The notes beneath the pieces are model-generated. The model was not told the origin of the DNA, ran no database searches, and saw nothing but the letters and a program-made list of their open reading frames with translations. From contig JAUBSN010000034.1 in the NCBI GenBank assembly GCA_036704825.1, positions 16,649 through 80,648 on the forward strand: a DNA stretch of 64,000 nt. The letters are read 5' to 3'. This document shows positions 27,321 through 35,605 of this stretch, piece after piece. Positions within the stretch are counted from its first letter, which is position 1, and the number at the start of each line of letters is the position of its first letter. This stretch comes from Microcoleus sp036704825 (GTDB lineage Bacteria > Cyanobacteriota > Cyanobacteriia > Cyanobacteriales > Microcoleaceae). Position numbers and translations under genes: made by a program.

Positions 27321-28445
27321 ATGCCATTACTCGAAATAGGAGATCCGGCTCCCTGGTTTTCCGTTCCTTCTACAAATAACCCCTTATTTCATTTCCCAAC
27401 TGTTGGGGGCCGGCGAGTCGTGCTGTTTTTCTTTGCCAGCGCAGCTTTTGAACAAATCCAAGTTATCCTCAAAAGCTTTCAAGAGCTTTCAGAAGAATTC
27501 CAAAGCTTGCAAGTCCCGATGTTCGGAGTGAGCGTTGACCCAGCAGACAAAGAACAAAACAGACCGACAACAATTGCTCCGTCATTCATCTTTTTCTGGG
27601 ACTTGGATAAAAAAGTCAGCCACCAGTACGGTGTTTTCCGAGATGTCGAAGAAAATGGAGTTGCGGGAGTTTACTATGCACCACAAACTTTTGTTCTCAA
27701 CGAAAACCTTCAGATAATTAATATTTTGCCGATGGGCGAACCGCACCAACACGCCCAGCAAGTATTAGATTTTATCAAAAATTTGCCCCCAATTGAGGAA
27801 GCCCGATCGGCAGCTCGCCACGCCCCGGTGTTGGTAATTCCTAATGTTTTGAACAAAGCCTCTTGCCGCAGTTTAATCGATACGTACAAAACTCACGGTG
27901 GCAGTCCCTCGGGCTTTATGAGACAAGTAGACGGGAAAACTCTTGGAATTCACGACGAGAATTTCAAGAAGCGCCGAGATTTCTTTATTGAAGACCCGAA
28001 GTTACAGCGACAATTGAATTCGATTATTTTGCGCCGGGTGCGGCCGGAAGTAGAGAAAGCTTTTCAGTTTACAATCACTAGGTTTGAGCGGTATTTGGTG
28101 GGCTGTTACGATGCTGACAGCGGCGGTTATTTTCGGCCGCACCGCGACAACACTAGCAAAGCGACGCTGCACCGCAGGTTTGCGATGACGCTAAACTTGA
28201 ATGTGGGGGAATATACGGGGGGATTTTTACGGTTTCCAGAGTACGCGCCGCACGGTTATAAAGGGGATTGCGGCACGGCGATTATTTTTTCGTGTTCTTT
28301 GCTGCATGAAGCGACGCCGGTGATTAGCGGCCAGCGTTTTGCTTTGCTGTCTTTTTTCTACGGCAATGAGGATGCTGCGCTACGACAAGCTAATTTTAAG
28401 TATTTAGCTGCTGATTCTGATTCCAGAATAGGAGAACCGGCGTAA
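27321..28445 (+). CDS. Redoxin domain-2OG-Fe(II) dioxygenase fusion
   Basis: Residues 1-155 form a peroxiredoxin/AhpC-like thioredoxin fold (IGDPAPWFSVPS, VVLFFFASAAFEQ, GVSVDP, PQTFVLNENLQI). Residues ~175-360 form a prolyl 4-hydroxylase-type dioxygenase with the iron-binding HRD in FRPHRDNTS, the distal His in LLHEATPV and the 2-oxoglutarate Arg in GQRFALLSFFYG. The expected peroxidatic cysteine (TxxC in family members) is replaced in FFASAAFEQ, so the redoxin half is unlikely to be a thiol peroxidase. The substrate to be hydroxylated is unknown. It is followed by divergent spacing and the exported protease. Confidence 0.85.
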   Translation: MPLLEIGDPAPWFSVPSTNNPLFHFPTVGGRRVVLFFFASAAFEQIQVILKSFQELSEEFQSLQVPMFGVSVDPADKEQNRPTTIAPSFIFFWDLDKKVSHQYGVFRDVEENGVAGVYYAPQTFVLNENLQIINILPMGEPHQHAQQVLDFIKNLPPIEEARSAARHAPVLVIPNVLNKASCRSLIDTYKTHGGSPSGFMRQVDGKTLGIHDENFKKRRDFFIEDPKLQRQLNSIILRRVRPEVEKAFQFTITRFERYLVGCYDADSGGYFRPHRDNTSKATLHRRFAMTLNLNVGEYTGGFLRFPEYAPHGYKGDCGTAIIFSCSLLHEATPVISGQRFALLSFFYGNEDAALRQANFKYLAADSDSRIGEPA

Positions 28446-28554
28446 GGAATGTCACTACTGCGGTGCAAGTCCTAAAATAATTACAGAGGGTAGTTAGCGG
28501 TTAGCCACAAAACCTAATTCCTAGCTACCGATCGCTAAATACTAATCGATCGCC

Positions 28555-30006
28555 ATGAATTTCACACTTCTAAGTTTAGCAGTATCGGGAATTTTAACGG
28601 TTGGGGTTGCAGCCAGCGCTGCTGCGGTTGTTACGACATCCCCTGTACGGCAATCAACAGATTTAACGGAATTTAACTCGGTGGATTCCCAGGGTGCGAT
28701 CGCCCAAACTGTCGAAGAACAAACCAATATTCGAGTCTACGAAAAGGCCAGTCCGGCGGTTGTTACCGTCGATACAGATAAATCTAACGGCAGCGGCACA
28801 ATTATCAGCCCCGACGGCATGGTGTTAACCAACGCCCACGTTGTTTCTGCAGGCGGTACCGTCAATATCATTTTGTCAGACGGCAGAAAACTGGTCGCCG
28901 ATGTCATCGGATTCGGCGAAGACGGTCTAGACTTAGCCGTGCTAAAGATTCGCGGTCAAAATAATTTACCTACCATTCCTTTAGCCCGCCCCGGTTCGGT
29001 GAAAGTCGGGCAACAAGCATTTGCGATCGGGAATCCCTTCGGTCAATTTCAAGGTACTTTTACAGTCGGAATCGTCAGCCGCATCGACCAACAGCGGGGC
29101 TTAATTCAAACCGACGCCGCCATCAATCCCGGCAATTCAGGAGGCCCGCTGCTCAACAGTTCAGGAGAATTAATCGGCGTCAATACTTCTATTTTTACTC
29201 GCGGTCGGAGCGGTGGCAGTATCGGTATCGGTTTTGCAATTTCCGCAGACAAATTACCCGCTTTCCTGACAGCGGTGCGAGAAGGGCGAGCTCCCCGCGC
29301 GGCTCAAGCCCGATCGCCCTTTGGTGGCAACAAATCACCTCAAAAAGTTGCGTTAAACGGGCCCCCCGTCAGCGGGCTCCTCACTGACAAGTCTAGCGTT
29401 CTGCCTACCGACAACAGCTTTTTTGACCTCTACTCCTTTGAGGGCAAAGCGGGCCAGCAAATCACAATAGAAATGAAAAGTCAAGAAATTGACCCTTATT
29501 TAATTTTGCTCGGGCCCAACCAGCGCGAAATCGCGCAAGACGATGACGGGGCAGGCAGTAAAGACGCCAGAATTACAGTCAGGCTGCCAGCAGACGGGAC
29601 TTACACCTTAGTTGCAAATTCCTACCAAGCTAGGCAGTCAGGGGCTTATACGTTAGAACTGAAAGCGAGTGCTCCTACCGCGCCTTCTCGGGCGATTTTG
29701 CAAGAAGAAGGTGCTTTAGTCGCAGGCGGCCCAGTATTGCCGTCTGACAACAGTCTGTATCGAGAGTATACTTTTGAAGGTCGATCGGGTCAGTCTGTAG
29801 CCATTTCCCTCGAAAGCACAGATTTCGATCCCTATGTGGCTATCTTTGGCCCTAACGGCCGATTAGTGGCAGAAAATGACGATGCGAGCGATTCGAGTAA
29901 AAATGCGTTTCTGAGTGTTACTTTGCCCGCTACGGGTCGCTACCGCGTAATTGTCAATGCTTACGACGCTTCGGGCCGGGGTCGTTACACTCTAACTGTC
30001 CGGTGA
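28555..30006 (+). CDS. Exported HtrA-like trypsin-type protease with two PPC domains
   Basis: The 483-residue protein has an N-terminal signal peptide (LLSLAVSGILTVGVAASAAA). A trypsin-2 domain follows with the triad His95 (TNAHVV), Asp126 (LDLAVL) and Ser195 (NPGNSGGPL). It has no PDZ domain, unlike DegP/HhoA. Two PPC domains follow instead, at ~265-370 and ~380-483, each with DNxxxxxYxFEGKxGQ near the start and YTLELKA or YTLTVR at the end. PPC domains are usually removed after secretion or aid folding and substrate binding. A periplasmic or surface quality-control protease is the likely role. Confidence 0.92.
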   Translation: MNFTLLSLAVSGILTVGVAASAAAVVTTSPVRQSTDLTEFNSVDSQGAIAQTVEEQTNIRVYEKASPAVVTVDTDKSNGSGTIISPDGMVLTNAHVVSAGGTVNIILSDGRKLVADVIGFGEDGLDLAVLKIRGQNNLPTIPLARPGSVKVGQQAFAIGNPFGQFQGTFTVGIVSRIDQQRGLIQTDAAINPGNSGGPLLNSSGELIGVNTSIFTRGRSGGSIGIGFAISADKLPAFLTAVREGRAPRAAQARSPFGGNKSPQKVALNGPPVSGLLTDKSSVLPTDNSFFDLYSFEGKAGQQITIEMKSQEIDPYLILLGPNQREIAQDDDGAGSKDARITVRLPADGTYTLVANSYQARQSGAYTLELKASAPTAPSRAILQEEGALVAGGPVLPSDNSLYREYTFEGRSGQSVAISLESTDFDPYVAIFGPNGRLVAENDDASDSSKNAFLSVTLPATGRYRVIVNAYDASGRGRYTLTVR

Positions 30007-30057
30007 AAATTGGGCAAACAGGCCAAACAGGGCATTGGTAGCACCTAACAAATAACT

Positions 30058-30100
30058 CATGACTACTGACTGCTGACTGCTGACTGCTGACTGCTGACTT
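30058..30100. repeat. Short tandem repeat (CTGACTG)n
   Basis: About five heptamers (ACTGCTG/CTGACTG) lie between the two PPC-encoding genes. They are the reverse complement of the AGTCAG type found at 2626 and 13226. Confidence 0.85.
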
Positions 30101-30135
30101 CTTCTTTCCTTCTTCGTTGCAAATCGAGGTAATTC

Positions 30136-30756
30136 ATGCGTCAAGTTAGATTTTGGGCGATCGCGCCAATTGCTCTACTAGCTACTTTTTCTGGCAAGCC
30201 GAATCTCTCCCTGCCAGTTTCAAATTCAAGTGGAGTTGCTAACAGCAGTTCCACCCTCATTTCAGCAGAATTTCCTCAAAATTTACCTGATGCGATGCTT
30301 GCTGGCAAGGCTGTTTTAGCTCAAGCAAGCCCCAATCCGTCGCCATCACCACAGAGTTCGCCAACTCAGAGTCCAACTGTAGAAACTTCGCCGAGTCCCG
30401 ATCCGGGTTCATCTAAAGTCATTTTAGAGCAAAACGGAGAACTCACCCCTGCTAAGTCTTCTGTACTGCCCTCGGACAGCAGTTTGTACGATGAGTATAC
30501 CTTTGAAGGCACTCAGGGTCAGAAAGTGGTTGTTACCGTAGAAAGTACCGAATTTGATACTTATCTCGCTATTTTCAACTCCCAGGGCGAGCTACTTGCA
30601 GAAAATGATGATACCACGCAGCAAAATTCCAATTCTGAGCTTACTGTTACTTTGTCTGCGAACGGTCGCTATCGCGTGATTGTCAATGCTTACGATCCGC
30701 CTCCAAAAGGTAGGGGCAAGTACAGTTTAACCGTCCGCGAAACAACTGGAAATTAG
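30136..30756 (+). CDS. Exported single PPC-domain protein
   Basis: The 206-residue protein has a signal peptide (FWAIAPIALLATFSGKPNL), a Ser/Pro-rich linker (SPNPSPSPQSSPTQSPT) and one C-terminal PPC domain. That domain is a close relative of the last PPC domain of the preceding protease (DSSLYDEYTFEGTQGQKV, FDTYLAIFNSQGELLAENDD, GRYRVIVNAYD). It has no enzymatic domain. It could be a binding or inhibitory partner of the protease, or a duplicate that lost the catalytic part. It is separated from the protease by 129 bp of repeat-bearing spacer. Confidence 0.85.
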   Translation: MRQVRFWAIAPIALLATFSGKPNLSLPVSNSSGVANSSSTLISAEFPQNLPDAMLAGKAVLAQASPNPSPSPQSSPTQSPTVETSPSPDPGSSKVILEQNGELTPAKSSVLPSDSSLYDEYTFEGTQGQKVVVTVESTEFDTYLAIFNSQGELLAENDDTTQQNSNSELTVTLSANGRYRVIVNAYDPPPKGRGKYSLTVRETTGN

Positions 30757-30777
30757 TTTAAACAAAACTTCGGAATC

Positions 30778-30798
30778 AGGACACGGCAATGCCGTGTC
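30778..30798. repeat. Dispersed palindrome GGACACGGCA
   Basis: GGACACGGCA faces TGCCGTGTCC around a single base, a 10-bp stem in the spacer after the PPC gene. It is a frequent type of cyanobacterial intergenic palindrome. It might also terminate the PPC transcript, but no T-run follows. Confidence 0.6.
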
Positions 30799-30974
30799 CC
30801 TATAATGCTAGGACGATCGCACTACCAGTAACTGCGATCGACCGGATTACTTCTACAACACGTTGTTTGCGATACCGATCCAGTCAATTCATGTGTTTGC
30901 GTGCAAATATAAAAGTCATAATCTTCTACCTCTATTTGATAAACTGTATTTTAAATAAGTCTTAAAAATCAAAC

Positions 30975-31013
30975 GGAAGCTGAAATATAGATAAATTTTC
31001 AGCTTCCCTTTTT
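30975..31013. terminator. Terminator hairpin between convergent genes
   Basis: GGAAGCTGAAA (30975-30985) pairs perfectly with 30997-31007, followed on the plus strand by CTTTTTAATT. It lies between the plus-strand PPC gene and the end of the minus-strand Hli gene and may serve both directions. Confidence 0.75.
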
Positions 31014-31030
31014 AATTAATTTTGATTAAT

Positions 31031-31219
31031 TTAACGCAGGCCCAGCCAGGTGAAAAAATCCTGGCGGGTGAAGAATTCTAGCAGCAAAAGTCCCACGAAT
31101 CCCACCATAGCAAATCGACCGTTGATTTGTTCTGCATAGGCATTCCACCCAAACGCTGGTTCTGGTTTTGGGGTATTTGGGGTTGTCGGTTTTGGGGATG
31201 GAGGAGTTTGAGCAGTCAT
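31031..31219 (-). CDS. hli: High-light-inducible (Hli/CAB-like) one-helix protein
   Basis: The 62-residue protein has a Pro/Thr-rich N-terminal tail and one membrane helix with the chlorophyll-binding motif, seen as FGWNAYAEQINGRFAMVGFV followed by GLLLLEFFTRQ. Hli proteins bind chlorophyll and carotenoid, dissipate light energy and protect photosystem II assembly intermediates under stress. It starts at an ATG and stands alone, 94 bp downstream of the SdhB/FrdB gene on the same strand. Which of the several Hli paralogues it is cannot be told. Confidence 0.95.
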   Translation of the reverse strand: MTAQTPPSPKPTTPNTPKPEPAFGWNAYAEQINGRFAMVGFVGLLLLEFFTRQDFFTWLGLR

Positions 31220-31313
31220 TTAAAAGTTTTAAGTTTCGTGTTTTGAGTGATGATTTTTGGGAAGCTTTGCGATCGCACAACTTGTAATTTACCAGGAAAA
31301 TGACAGCCGATCG

Positions 31314-32330
31314 CTAATCTGCTGACTTTTCTAAACTTTGAACCGATTCGATCAGATTTCGCACAGTTTCAGTACCTTCTGAAGGCTCAAAAAATAGGGG
31401 GAACTTGCCGCGAGCGATCATTCTCAAACCCAACGGGCCCAGACTCAGCAAGCCTTTAACGTCGCGGAAGTAGTTTCCTACTACTTCGATGCCAAATTTG
31501 CGCTCGTCTATCCAGCCGCCTTCTTTGACGAGCTCGATTAAAACTTTGCGGTGGCGGATCGATCGACTGGCTTGGTCGTCTTTGCGATCGAGAATCTCCT
31601 GTTTAATCTTACCAATTTGATCCATCGGCGCCACTTCCATCGGACAAACCGAGTTGCAGTAGTAACAGCGGGTGCATCCCCAGACGCCTGCGGTGCCTTC
31701 GTTGTATTTTTCGAGCCGATTTTCGGTTTCGCTGTCGCGGGAATCGGCGATCGTGCGGTAAGCTTTGGCGAGGGCGTGGGGGCCGACAAATTCCGGGTTG
31801 ACTTCGCGGGCGTTGCACTCAGAATAGCACGCGCCGCAGAGGATGCAGTTGCCGGTTTGGTCGAGTTTCGATCGCTCTTGTGGAGTTTGCAGAAATTCCC
31901 GTTCGGGAATTGCTCGCGATGCCGTGCTGACATAGGGTTCAACTGCTTCCAGGTTGTCCCAAAAACTCGTCATGTCAACAACCAAATCTTTAATGACCGG
32001 CATATTTCCCATTGGGGCGACGGTGATTTCTGGGATGAAATCGGCAGGCTTTTCTGCTGAGCTGGAATCGGCTATTTTTTGCAGTCTTGCGAGTTCGCCG
32101 GCCACATTTTCTTTGCAAGCTAATGCCGAGCGACCGTTAATTCGCATCGAACAACTGCCGCAAATTGTATTGCGGCAATTTTTGCGAAAAGCTAAAGTGC
32201 CGTCCTGTTCCCACTTGATGCTGTTGAGGCAGTCGAGGATGGTATTGCTCTCTTCCACCTCTAGGGTGTAAGTGCGAACCCGGGGAGCCTCGTTTTGATT
32301 TTGGCGGACTACGTTAAAGCGGACTTTCAT
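31314..32330 (-). CDS. sdhB: Succinate dehydrogenase/fumarate reductase iron-sulfur subunit
   Basis: The 338-residue protein has an N-terminal 2Fe-2S ferredoxin domain (CRNTICGSCSMRINGRSALAC) and a C-terminal alpha-helical ferredoxin domain with two cysteine clusters (CILCGACYSEC and CTRCYYCNSVCP) for the 4Fe-4S and 3Fe-4S centres. It passes electrons from the flavoprotein SdhA towards plastoquinone in the thylakoid membrane. It is longer at the C-terminus than bacterial SdhB, as is usual in cyanobacteria. sdhA is not in the window. The sdhB/frdB assignment follows common practice. Confidence 0.93.
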   Translation of the reverse strand: MKVRFNVVRQNQNEAPRVRTYTLEVEESNTILDCLNSIKWEQDGTLAFRKNCRNTICGSCSMRINGRSALACKENVAGELARLQKIADSSSAEKPADFIPEITVAPMGNMPVIKDLVVDMTSFWDNLEAVEPYVSTASRAIPEREFLQTPQERSKLDQTGNCILCGACYSECNAREVNPEFVGPHALAKAYRTIADSRDSETENRLEKYNEGTAGVWGCTRCYYCNSVCPMEVAPMDQIGKIKQEILDRKDDQASRSIRHRKVLIELVKEGGWIDERKFGIEVVGNYFRDVKGLLSLGPLGLRMIARGKFPLFFEPSEGTETVRNLIESVQSLEKSAD

Positions 32331-32569
32331 ATTTTGAGTAAGGAATTTAATGTCTATTTTAAGCTAAATTTTCTGACTCTTTATAAAGCTATTATTTTTT
32401 TAACAACTACCTAAAGTAAGAGATATTAAAAAAAATATTATTATTTGATAAACATCAATAACTCTTAAGTTATAAATTCTAAATAGCAACTTTTTTTAAG
32501 GGGATTTTTGAGCTATTAATTGGAAATAAAAGTAATTAATCGCTGCAATTCGCTAGTAGGAGGTGCGTG

Positions 32570-32812
32570 ATGTCCAGCTTGTTTGTATTAACTTTCATGT
32601 TTTCCACACCTGCCTTTTGTCTGGGTCTGCTAAATCCTCAATGGGTGGGACTGGGCACTCGCAAGCGATCGGCTGCCTTGTACGGCGGGTTGATGGCAGT
32701 TTCGTTCGTTTTGCTTGGGGTTACAGCACCTAGGCCGCCGCAACCAGTTTTATCGGGGCTGCTGGCCTCAACTCAATGGCCAGAATTTAGGGTAAGGGCA
32801 CTTTTGCGCTGA
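32570..32812 (+). CDS. Small membrane protein, unknown function
   Basis: The 80-residue product has a strong Shine-Dalgarno (AGGAGG) and an ATG at 32570, favoured over the GTG three bases earlier. Two hydrophobic stretches (LFVLTFMFSTPAFCLGLL and ALYGGLMAVSFVLLGV) flank a short basic loop containing NPQWVGLGTRKRS. The same arrangement occurs at the start of other cyanobacterial membrane proteins. The function is unknown. Confidence 0.6.
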   Translation: MSSLFVLTFMFSTPAFCLGLLNPQWVGLGTRKRSAALYGGLMAVSFVLLGVTAPRPPQPVLSGLLASTQWPEFRVRALLR

Positions 32813-33667
32813 AGGTAGCTGGGTATGCATTTCACTTTTTTGGCAGCATTACAATAAATTTTAGCAGGACTTACGCCCGATTGGGCCCAGAAACGAACGT
32901 AGTTTTTTAAGAAAAATACTTGGTTCTACTCATTTACTCCAATTAAAAACCCCGGTTTAGAGGCGTCGGAGTGCGATCGCGAACTGTAGGGAAAAATCGG
33001 GGCTTTAGTAAGGATAAATACACTCAGAAACCCGGTTTCACCAGCGTCGGGTGTCCAGCGTTCTATTTACGAAGTAATATCAAGTCCGATCGATTGACCG
33101 CGATTCCTGTAGGGGCGGGTTCGCCAACAATATTTACCAAAAACCGATAATCTCAAAAACCCGCCCCGGCCTGTGCCTATGTATTATGCGCGATCGATCG
33201 GACTGGGAGCATCTCAATGAAAGCAGCCCTCCGCTTGAAATTGGAGCTAGGAGTCAGGAGTCAGGAGGAAAGAGTCAGAAGGAAGAAGGAAAAAGGAAGA
33301 AGGCAGGAGCCAGAATAAGTGTTTTTACAAATATGAGATGCTCCCGATCGGACTTGATATAAATCATAGAAAGCCGAAAGTGCTCAGAGTGAGCGAGCAA
33401 CAACTAAAAACCAGTCGCACTGCACGTCGCTAGCCAGAAAGAACGATCGCGCCTGTTTCAAAAGTTATGGGGAGATCGTGGAGTGGCTGAATCAGACTTA
33501 TCAATCGTTAGCGTACATTTTTGTTCCATTGCTACTCGCACGCCTTTGTTTGCGAGGAAGTTATAGCGGTTCGAGCGAAAGATTCGCGGACGTAGTTGGG
33601 ATGCGACCCCTATACGTTTAAGTGGTCATATAAGCTGTGAGTCATACCTCACCATGCTTGAGAAAAG
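32813..33667. other. Repeat-rich intergenic region, no gene seen
   Basis: It holds AAAACCCCGGTTT at ~32943, AAACCCGGTTT at 33028 and a composite inverted-repeat element at 33077-33360. A purine-rich microsatellite (AGGAGTC/GGAAGAA) sits within that element. Downstream of 33470 is a 55-codon open frame with no start signal or recognised family. The region separates the housekeeping genes from the siderophore locus. Confidence 0.6.
33077..33360. repeat. Composite inverted-repeat element
   Basis: The outer arms are a perfect 16-bp inverted repeat (33077-33092 against 33345-33360). Immediately inside the right arm a second perfect pair (GGGAGCATCTCA at 33205-33216 against 33334-33345) abuts it, and GGGGCGGGT at 33112-33120 pairs with 33159-33167. 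The second inner arm is itself preceded by another copy of the outer arm core (GATCGGACT). A purine-rich microsatellite lies in the centre. It looks like a palindromic repeat interrupted by, or grown around, other repeats. Confidence 0.7.
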
Positions 33668-34459
33668 CTATAACTTTCCCTTACGTCCTATCGGCACACA
33701 CATTGGCGTTCCCAAAATTGGGTCAGGAATAATACGACACTCTAACTCAAAAACTGAGAGTATCATCTCCTCAGTCATTACCAGTTTCGGTTCCCCAGCC
33801 GCAAAAATCCGACCATCTTTAACAGCAACTAAATAATCAGCATAACGGCACGCTTGATTCAAATCATGCAATACCATCACAATTGTCCTTCTCTGACTTT
33901 GGTTCAACTCATACAACAAATCTAAAACTTCTATCTGGTGTGCCAAATCCAAAAAAGTAGTCGGCTCGTCCAAAAGTAAAATATCTGTATCCTGTGCTAG
34001 TGCCATTGCAATCCAAGCTCGCTGTCGCTGTCCGCCAGACAAAGTATCTAATGCTCTATCTGCCAACTCCAGTAAATTTGTAATTAAGAGTGCCTGTTGC
34101 ACAATTGTTTCATCTTTGGCCGACCACTGCTGCAACCAATTTTGATAAGGGTAACGTCCTTGTGCTACCAAATCTCTGACTGTTAACCCTTCCGGTGCTA
34201 CTGGCCCTTGGGGCAAAATACCCAACTGCTGCGCTACTTCCTTGGTGGAAAGCTTAAAAATTGAGGTGCCCTCAAGATAGACTGTACCGTGATATGGTTT
34301 TAGAAGTCTGGCAAGACCTCTTAACAAAGTTGATTTACCGCAACCATTAGCACCAACTAAAGCACTAATTTGTCCGGTAGGAATGGCCAAATTTAAATCT
34401 CGGATAATTGGCACACCATCATAAGCTAAAGATAAACCTCTGGTTGATAGTTCTTTCAT
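33668..34459 (-). CDS. Iron-siderophore ABC transporter ATPase (FecE/FhuC type)
   Basis: The 263-residue ATPase has Walker A GANGCGKST, Q-loop (GILPQGPV), signature LSGGQRQRAWIAMALAQ, Walker B ILLLDEPTTFLD and the H-loop His (VLHDLN). It would energise import through the FecCD permeases encoded upstream in the same direction (105-bp gap). It is the last gene of the locus. Confidence 0.95.
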   Translation of the reverse strand: MKELSTRGLSLAYDGVPIIRDLNLAIPTGQISALVGANGCGKSTLLRGLARLLKPYHGTVYLEGTSIFKLSTKEVAQQLGILPQGPVAPEGLTVRDLVAQGRYPYQNWLQQWSAKDETIVQQALLITNLLELADRALDTLSGGQRQRAWIAMALAQDTDILLLDEPTTFLDLAHQIEVLDLLYELNQSQRRTIVMVLHDLNQACRYADYLVAVKDGRIFAAGEPKLVMTEEMILSVFELECRIIPDPILGTPMCVPIGRKGKL

Positions 34460-34470
34460 AAGTGATACCG

Positions 34471-34503
34471 TTTTAGACTTTAGATTTTAGATTTTAGATT
34501 TAT
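34471..34503. repeat. TTTTAGA tandem repeat
   Basis: About four heptamers (TTTTAGA, CTTTAGA) lie between the second permease and the ATPase gene. They are an intraoperonic STRR microsatellite that may influence the leader of the ATPase gene. Confidence 0.75.
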
Positions 34504-34564
34504 GAAAACCTGATTTTTGGGTTGATAAAATATGAGTTTTATCAAGTTGCCAGTCGCCAATTTC

Positions 34565-35605
34565 TTATTGTTTACGGTTGCGAACTAACAAAAACAGAAA
34601 ATAAGGAGCGCCAATAGCCGCAGTTACCACGCCACAAGGGAGTTCGATAGGTGCAAACAACGTTCTTCCTAGCAAGTCTGCGACCACAACTATTACTCCC
34701 CCCAACAATGCAGAAGTAGGAATTAACCCTTCATGATTTGTACCTACCAACTGTCTGCCTAAATGAGGTGCAATTAAACCGACAAAACCAATCATTCCCG
34801 CAGTAGCGACTCCTGCACCTGCTAAAGCTACACCCACCAGCACTAGCAAACCGCGTTGCCATTCCACGCGAGTACCTAAACCTTTAGCGACATCATCTCC
34901 TAAATTTAAGGCGTTCAAATGTCTTGCCAATGTCAACGCCATCGGTACGAAAACAATCAACCAAGGTAAGAAGGAGAAGACTTGCTCCCAAGTGCGTCCG
35001 TAGACACTGCCAGCCAACCAAACCAAAGCATTACTAACATCACTAATTTCCCCAAAAGTAATCATCAAGCTGGTGAATGCACTGGCGATCGCAGACAACC
35101 CCACACCCATTAAAATGAGTAAAATCGGCGAACTACCGTTATTCCAAGCCAAGGAGTAAATTAAAATAGCCATCAATAAAGCACCTGTAAAGGCTGAAAC
35201 AGGCAATGTGTAAATCGATGCTGATGGAAATAGGACAATTACTGTCACTGCTGCTAAACTCGCCCCAGCATTGATGCCAATAATACCAGGGTCAGCTAAG
35301 GGATTGCGTGTTAAACCTTGAAAGATAGTCCCAGAAATAGCAAACGCCACTCCCACCATAAAAGCGACAAGGGTGCGGGGTAGCCGTAGGTTGTGAATCA
35401 CGAAAGCATGGTCTGGATTGCCTGTATCTAAACCTAAGACAGTTTTGACAATATCCAAGGCCGAAATGGGATATTCTCCTCTGCCCACATTCATCACCAT
35501 TGCCACTGCAATCACCACTGCCAAACATAACAGCATCAGCGGCACACGTCTGTCTATGCGAAAAGATATCGCCTCGGAACGAATGACTAGCCAATCCAAC
35601 TTCAT
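34565..35605 (-). CDS. Iron-siderophore ABC permease (FecCD family), second copy
   Basis: This 346-residue permease has about ten membrane segments and the FecCD family motifs RLPRTLVAFMVGVAFAISGTIFQGLTRNPLADPGIIGINAGAS and GMIGFVGLIAPHLGRQLVG, the latter being the coupling region contacted by the ATPase. It starts 4 bp inside the upstream permease gene (ATGA overlap), which predicts a 1:1 heterodimer such as FecC-FecD. It imports ferric siderophore across the plasma membrane. Confidence 0.95.
   Translation of the reverse strand: MKLDWLVIRSEAISFRIDRRVPLMLLCLAVVIAVAMVMNVGRGEYPISALDIVKTVLGLDTGNPDHAFVIHNLRLPRTLVAFMVGVAFAISGTIFQGLTRNPLADPGIIGINAGASLAAVTVIVLFPSASIYTLPVSAFTGALLMAILIYSLAWNNGSSPILLILMGVGLSAIASAFTSLMITFGEISDVSNALVWLAGSVYGRTWEQVFSFLPWLIVFVPMALTLARHLNALNLGDDVAKGLGTRVEWQRGLLVLVGVALAGAGVATAGMIGFVGLIAPHLGRQLVGTNHEGLIPTSALLGGVIVVVADLLGRTLFAPIELPCGVVTAAIGAPYFLFLLVRNRKQ

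Noticed and set aside
33474..33621. Open frame of ~45 residues upstream of the siderophore locus
   Set aside because: No start signal, no family and no coding neighbours; left as spacer.
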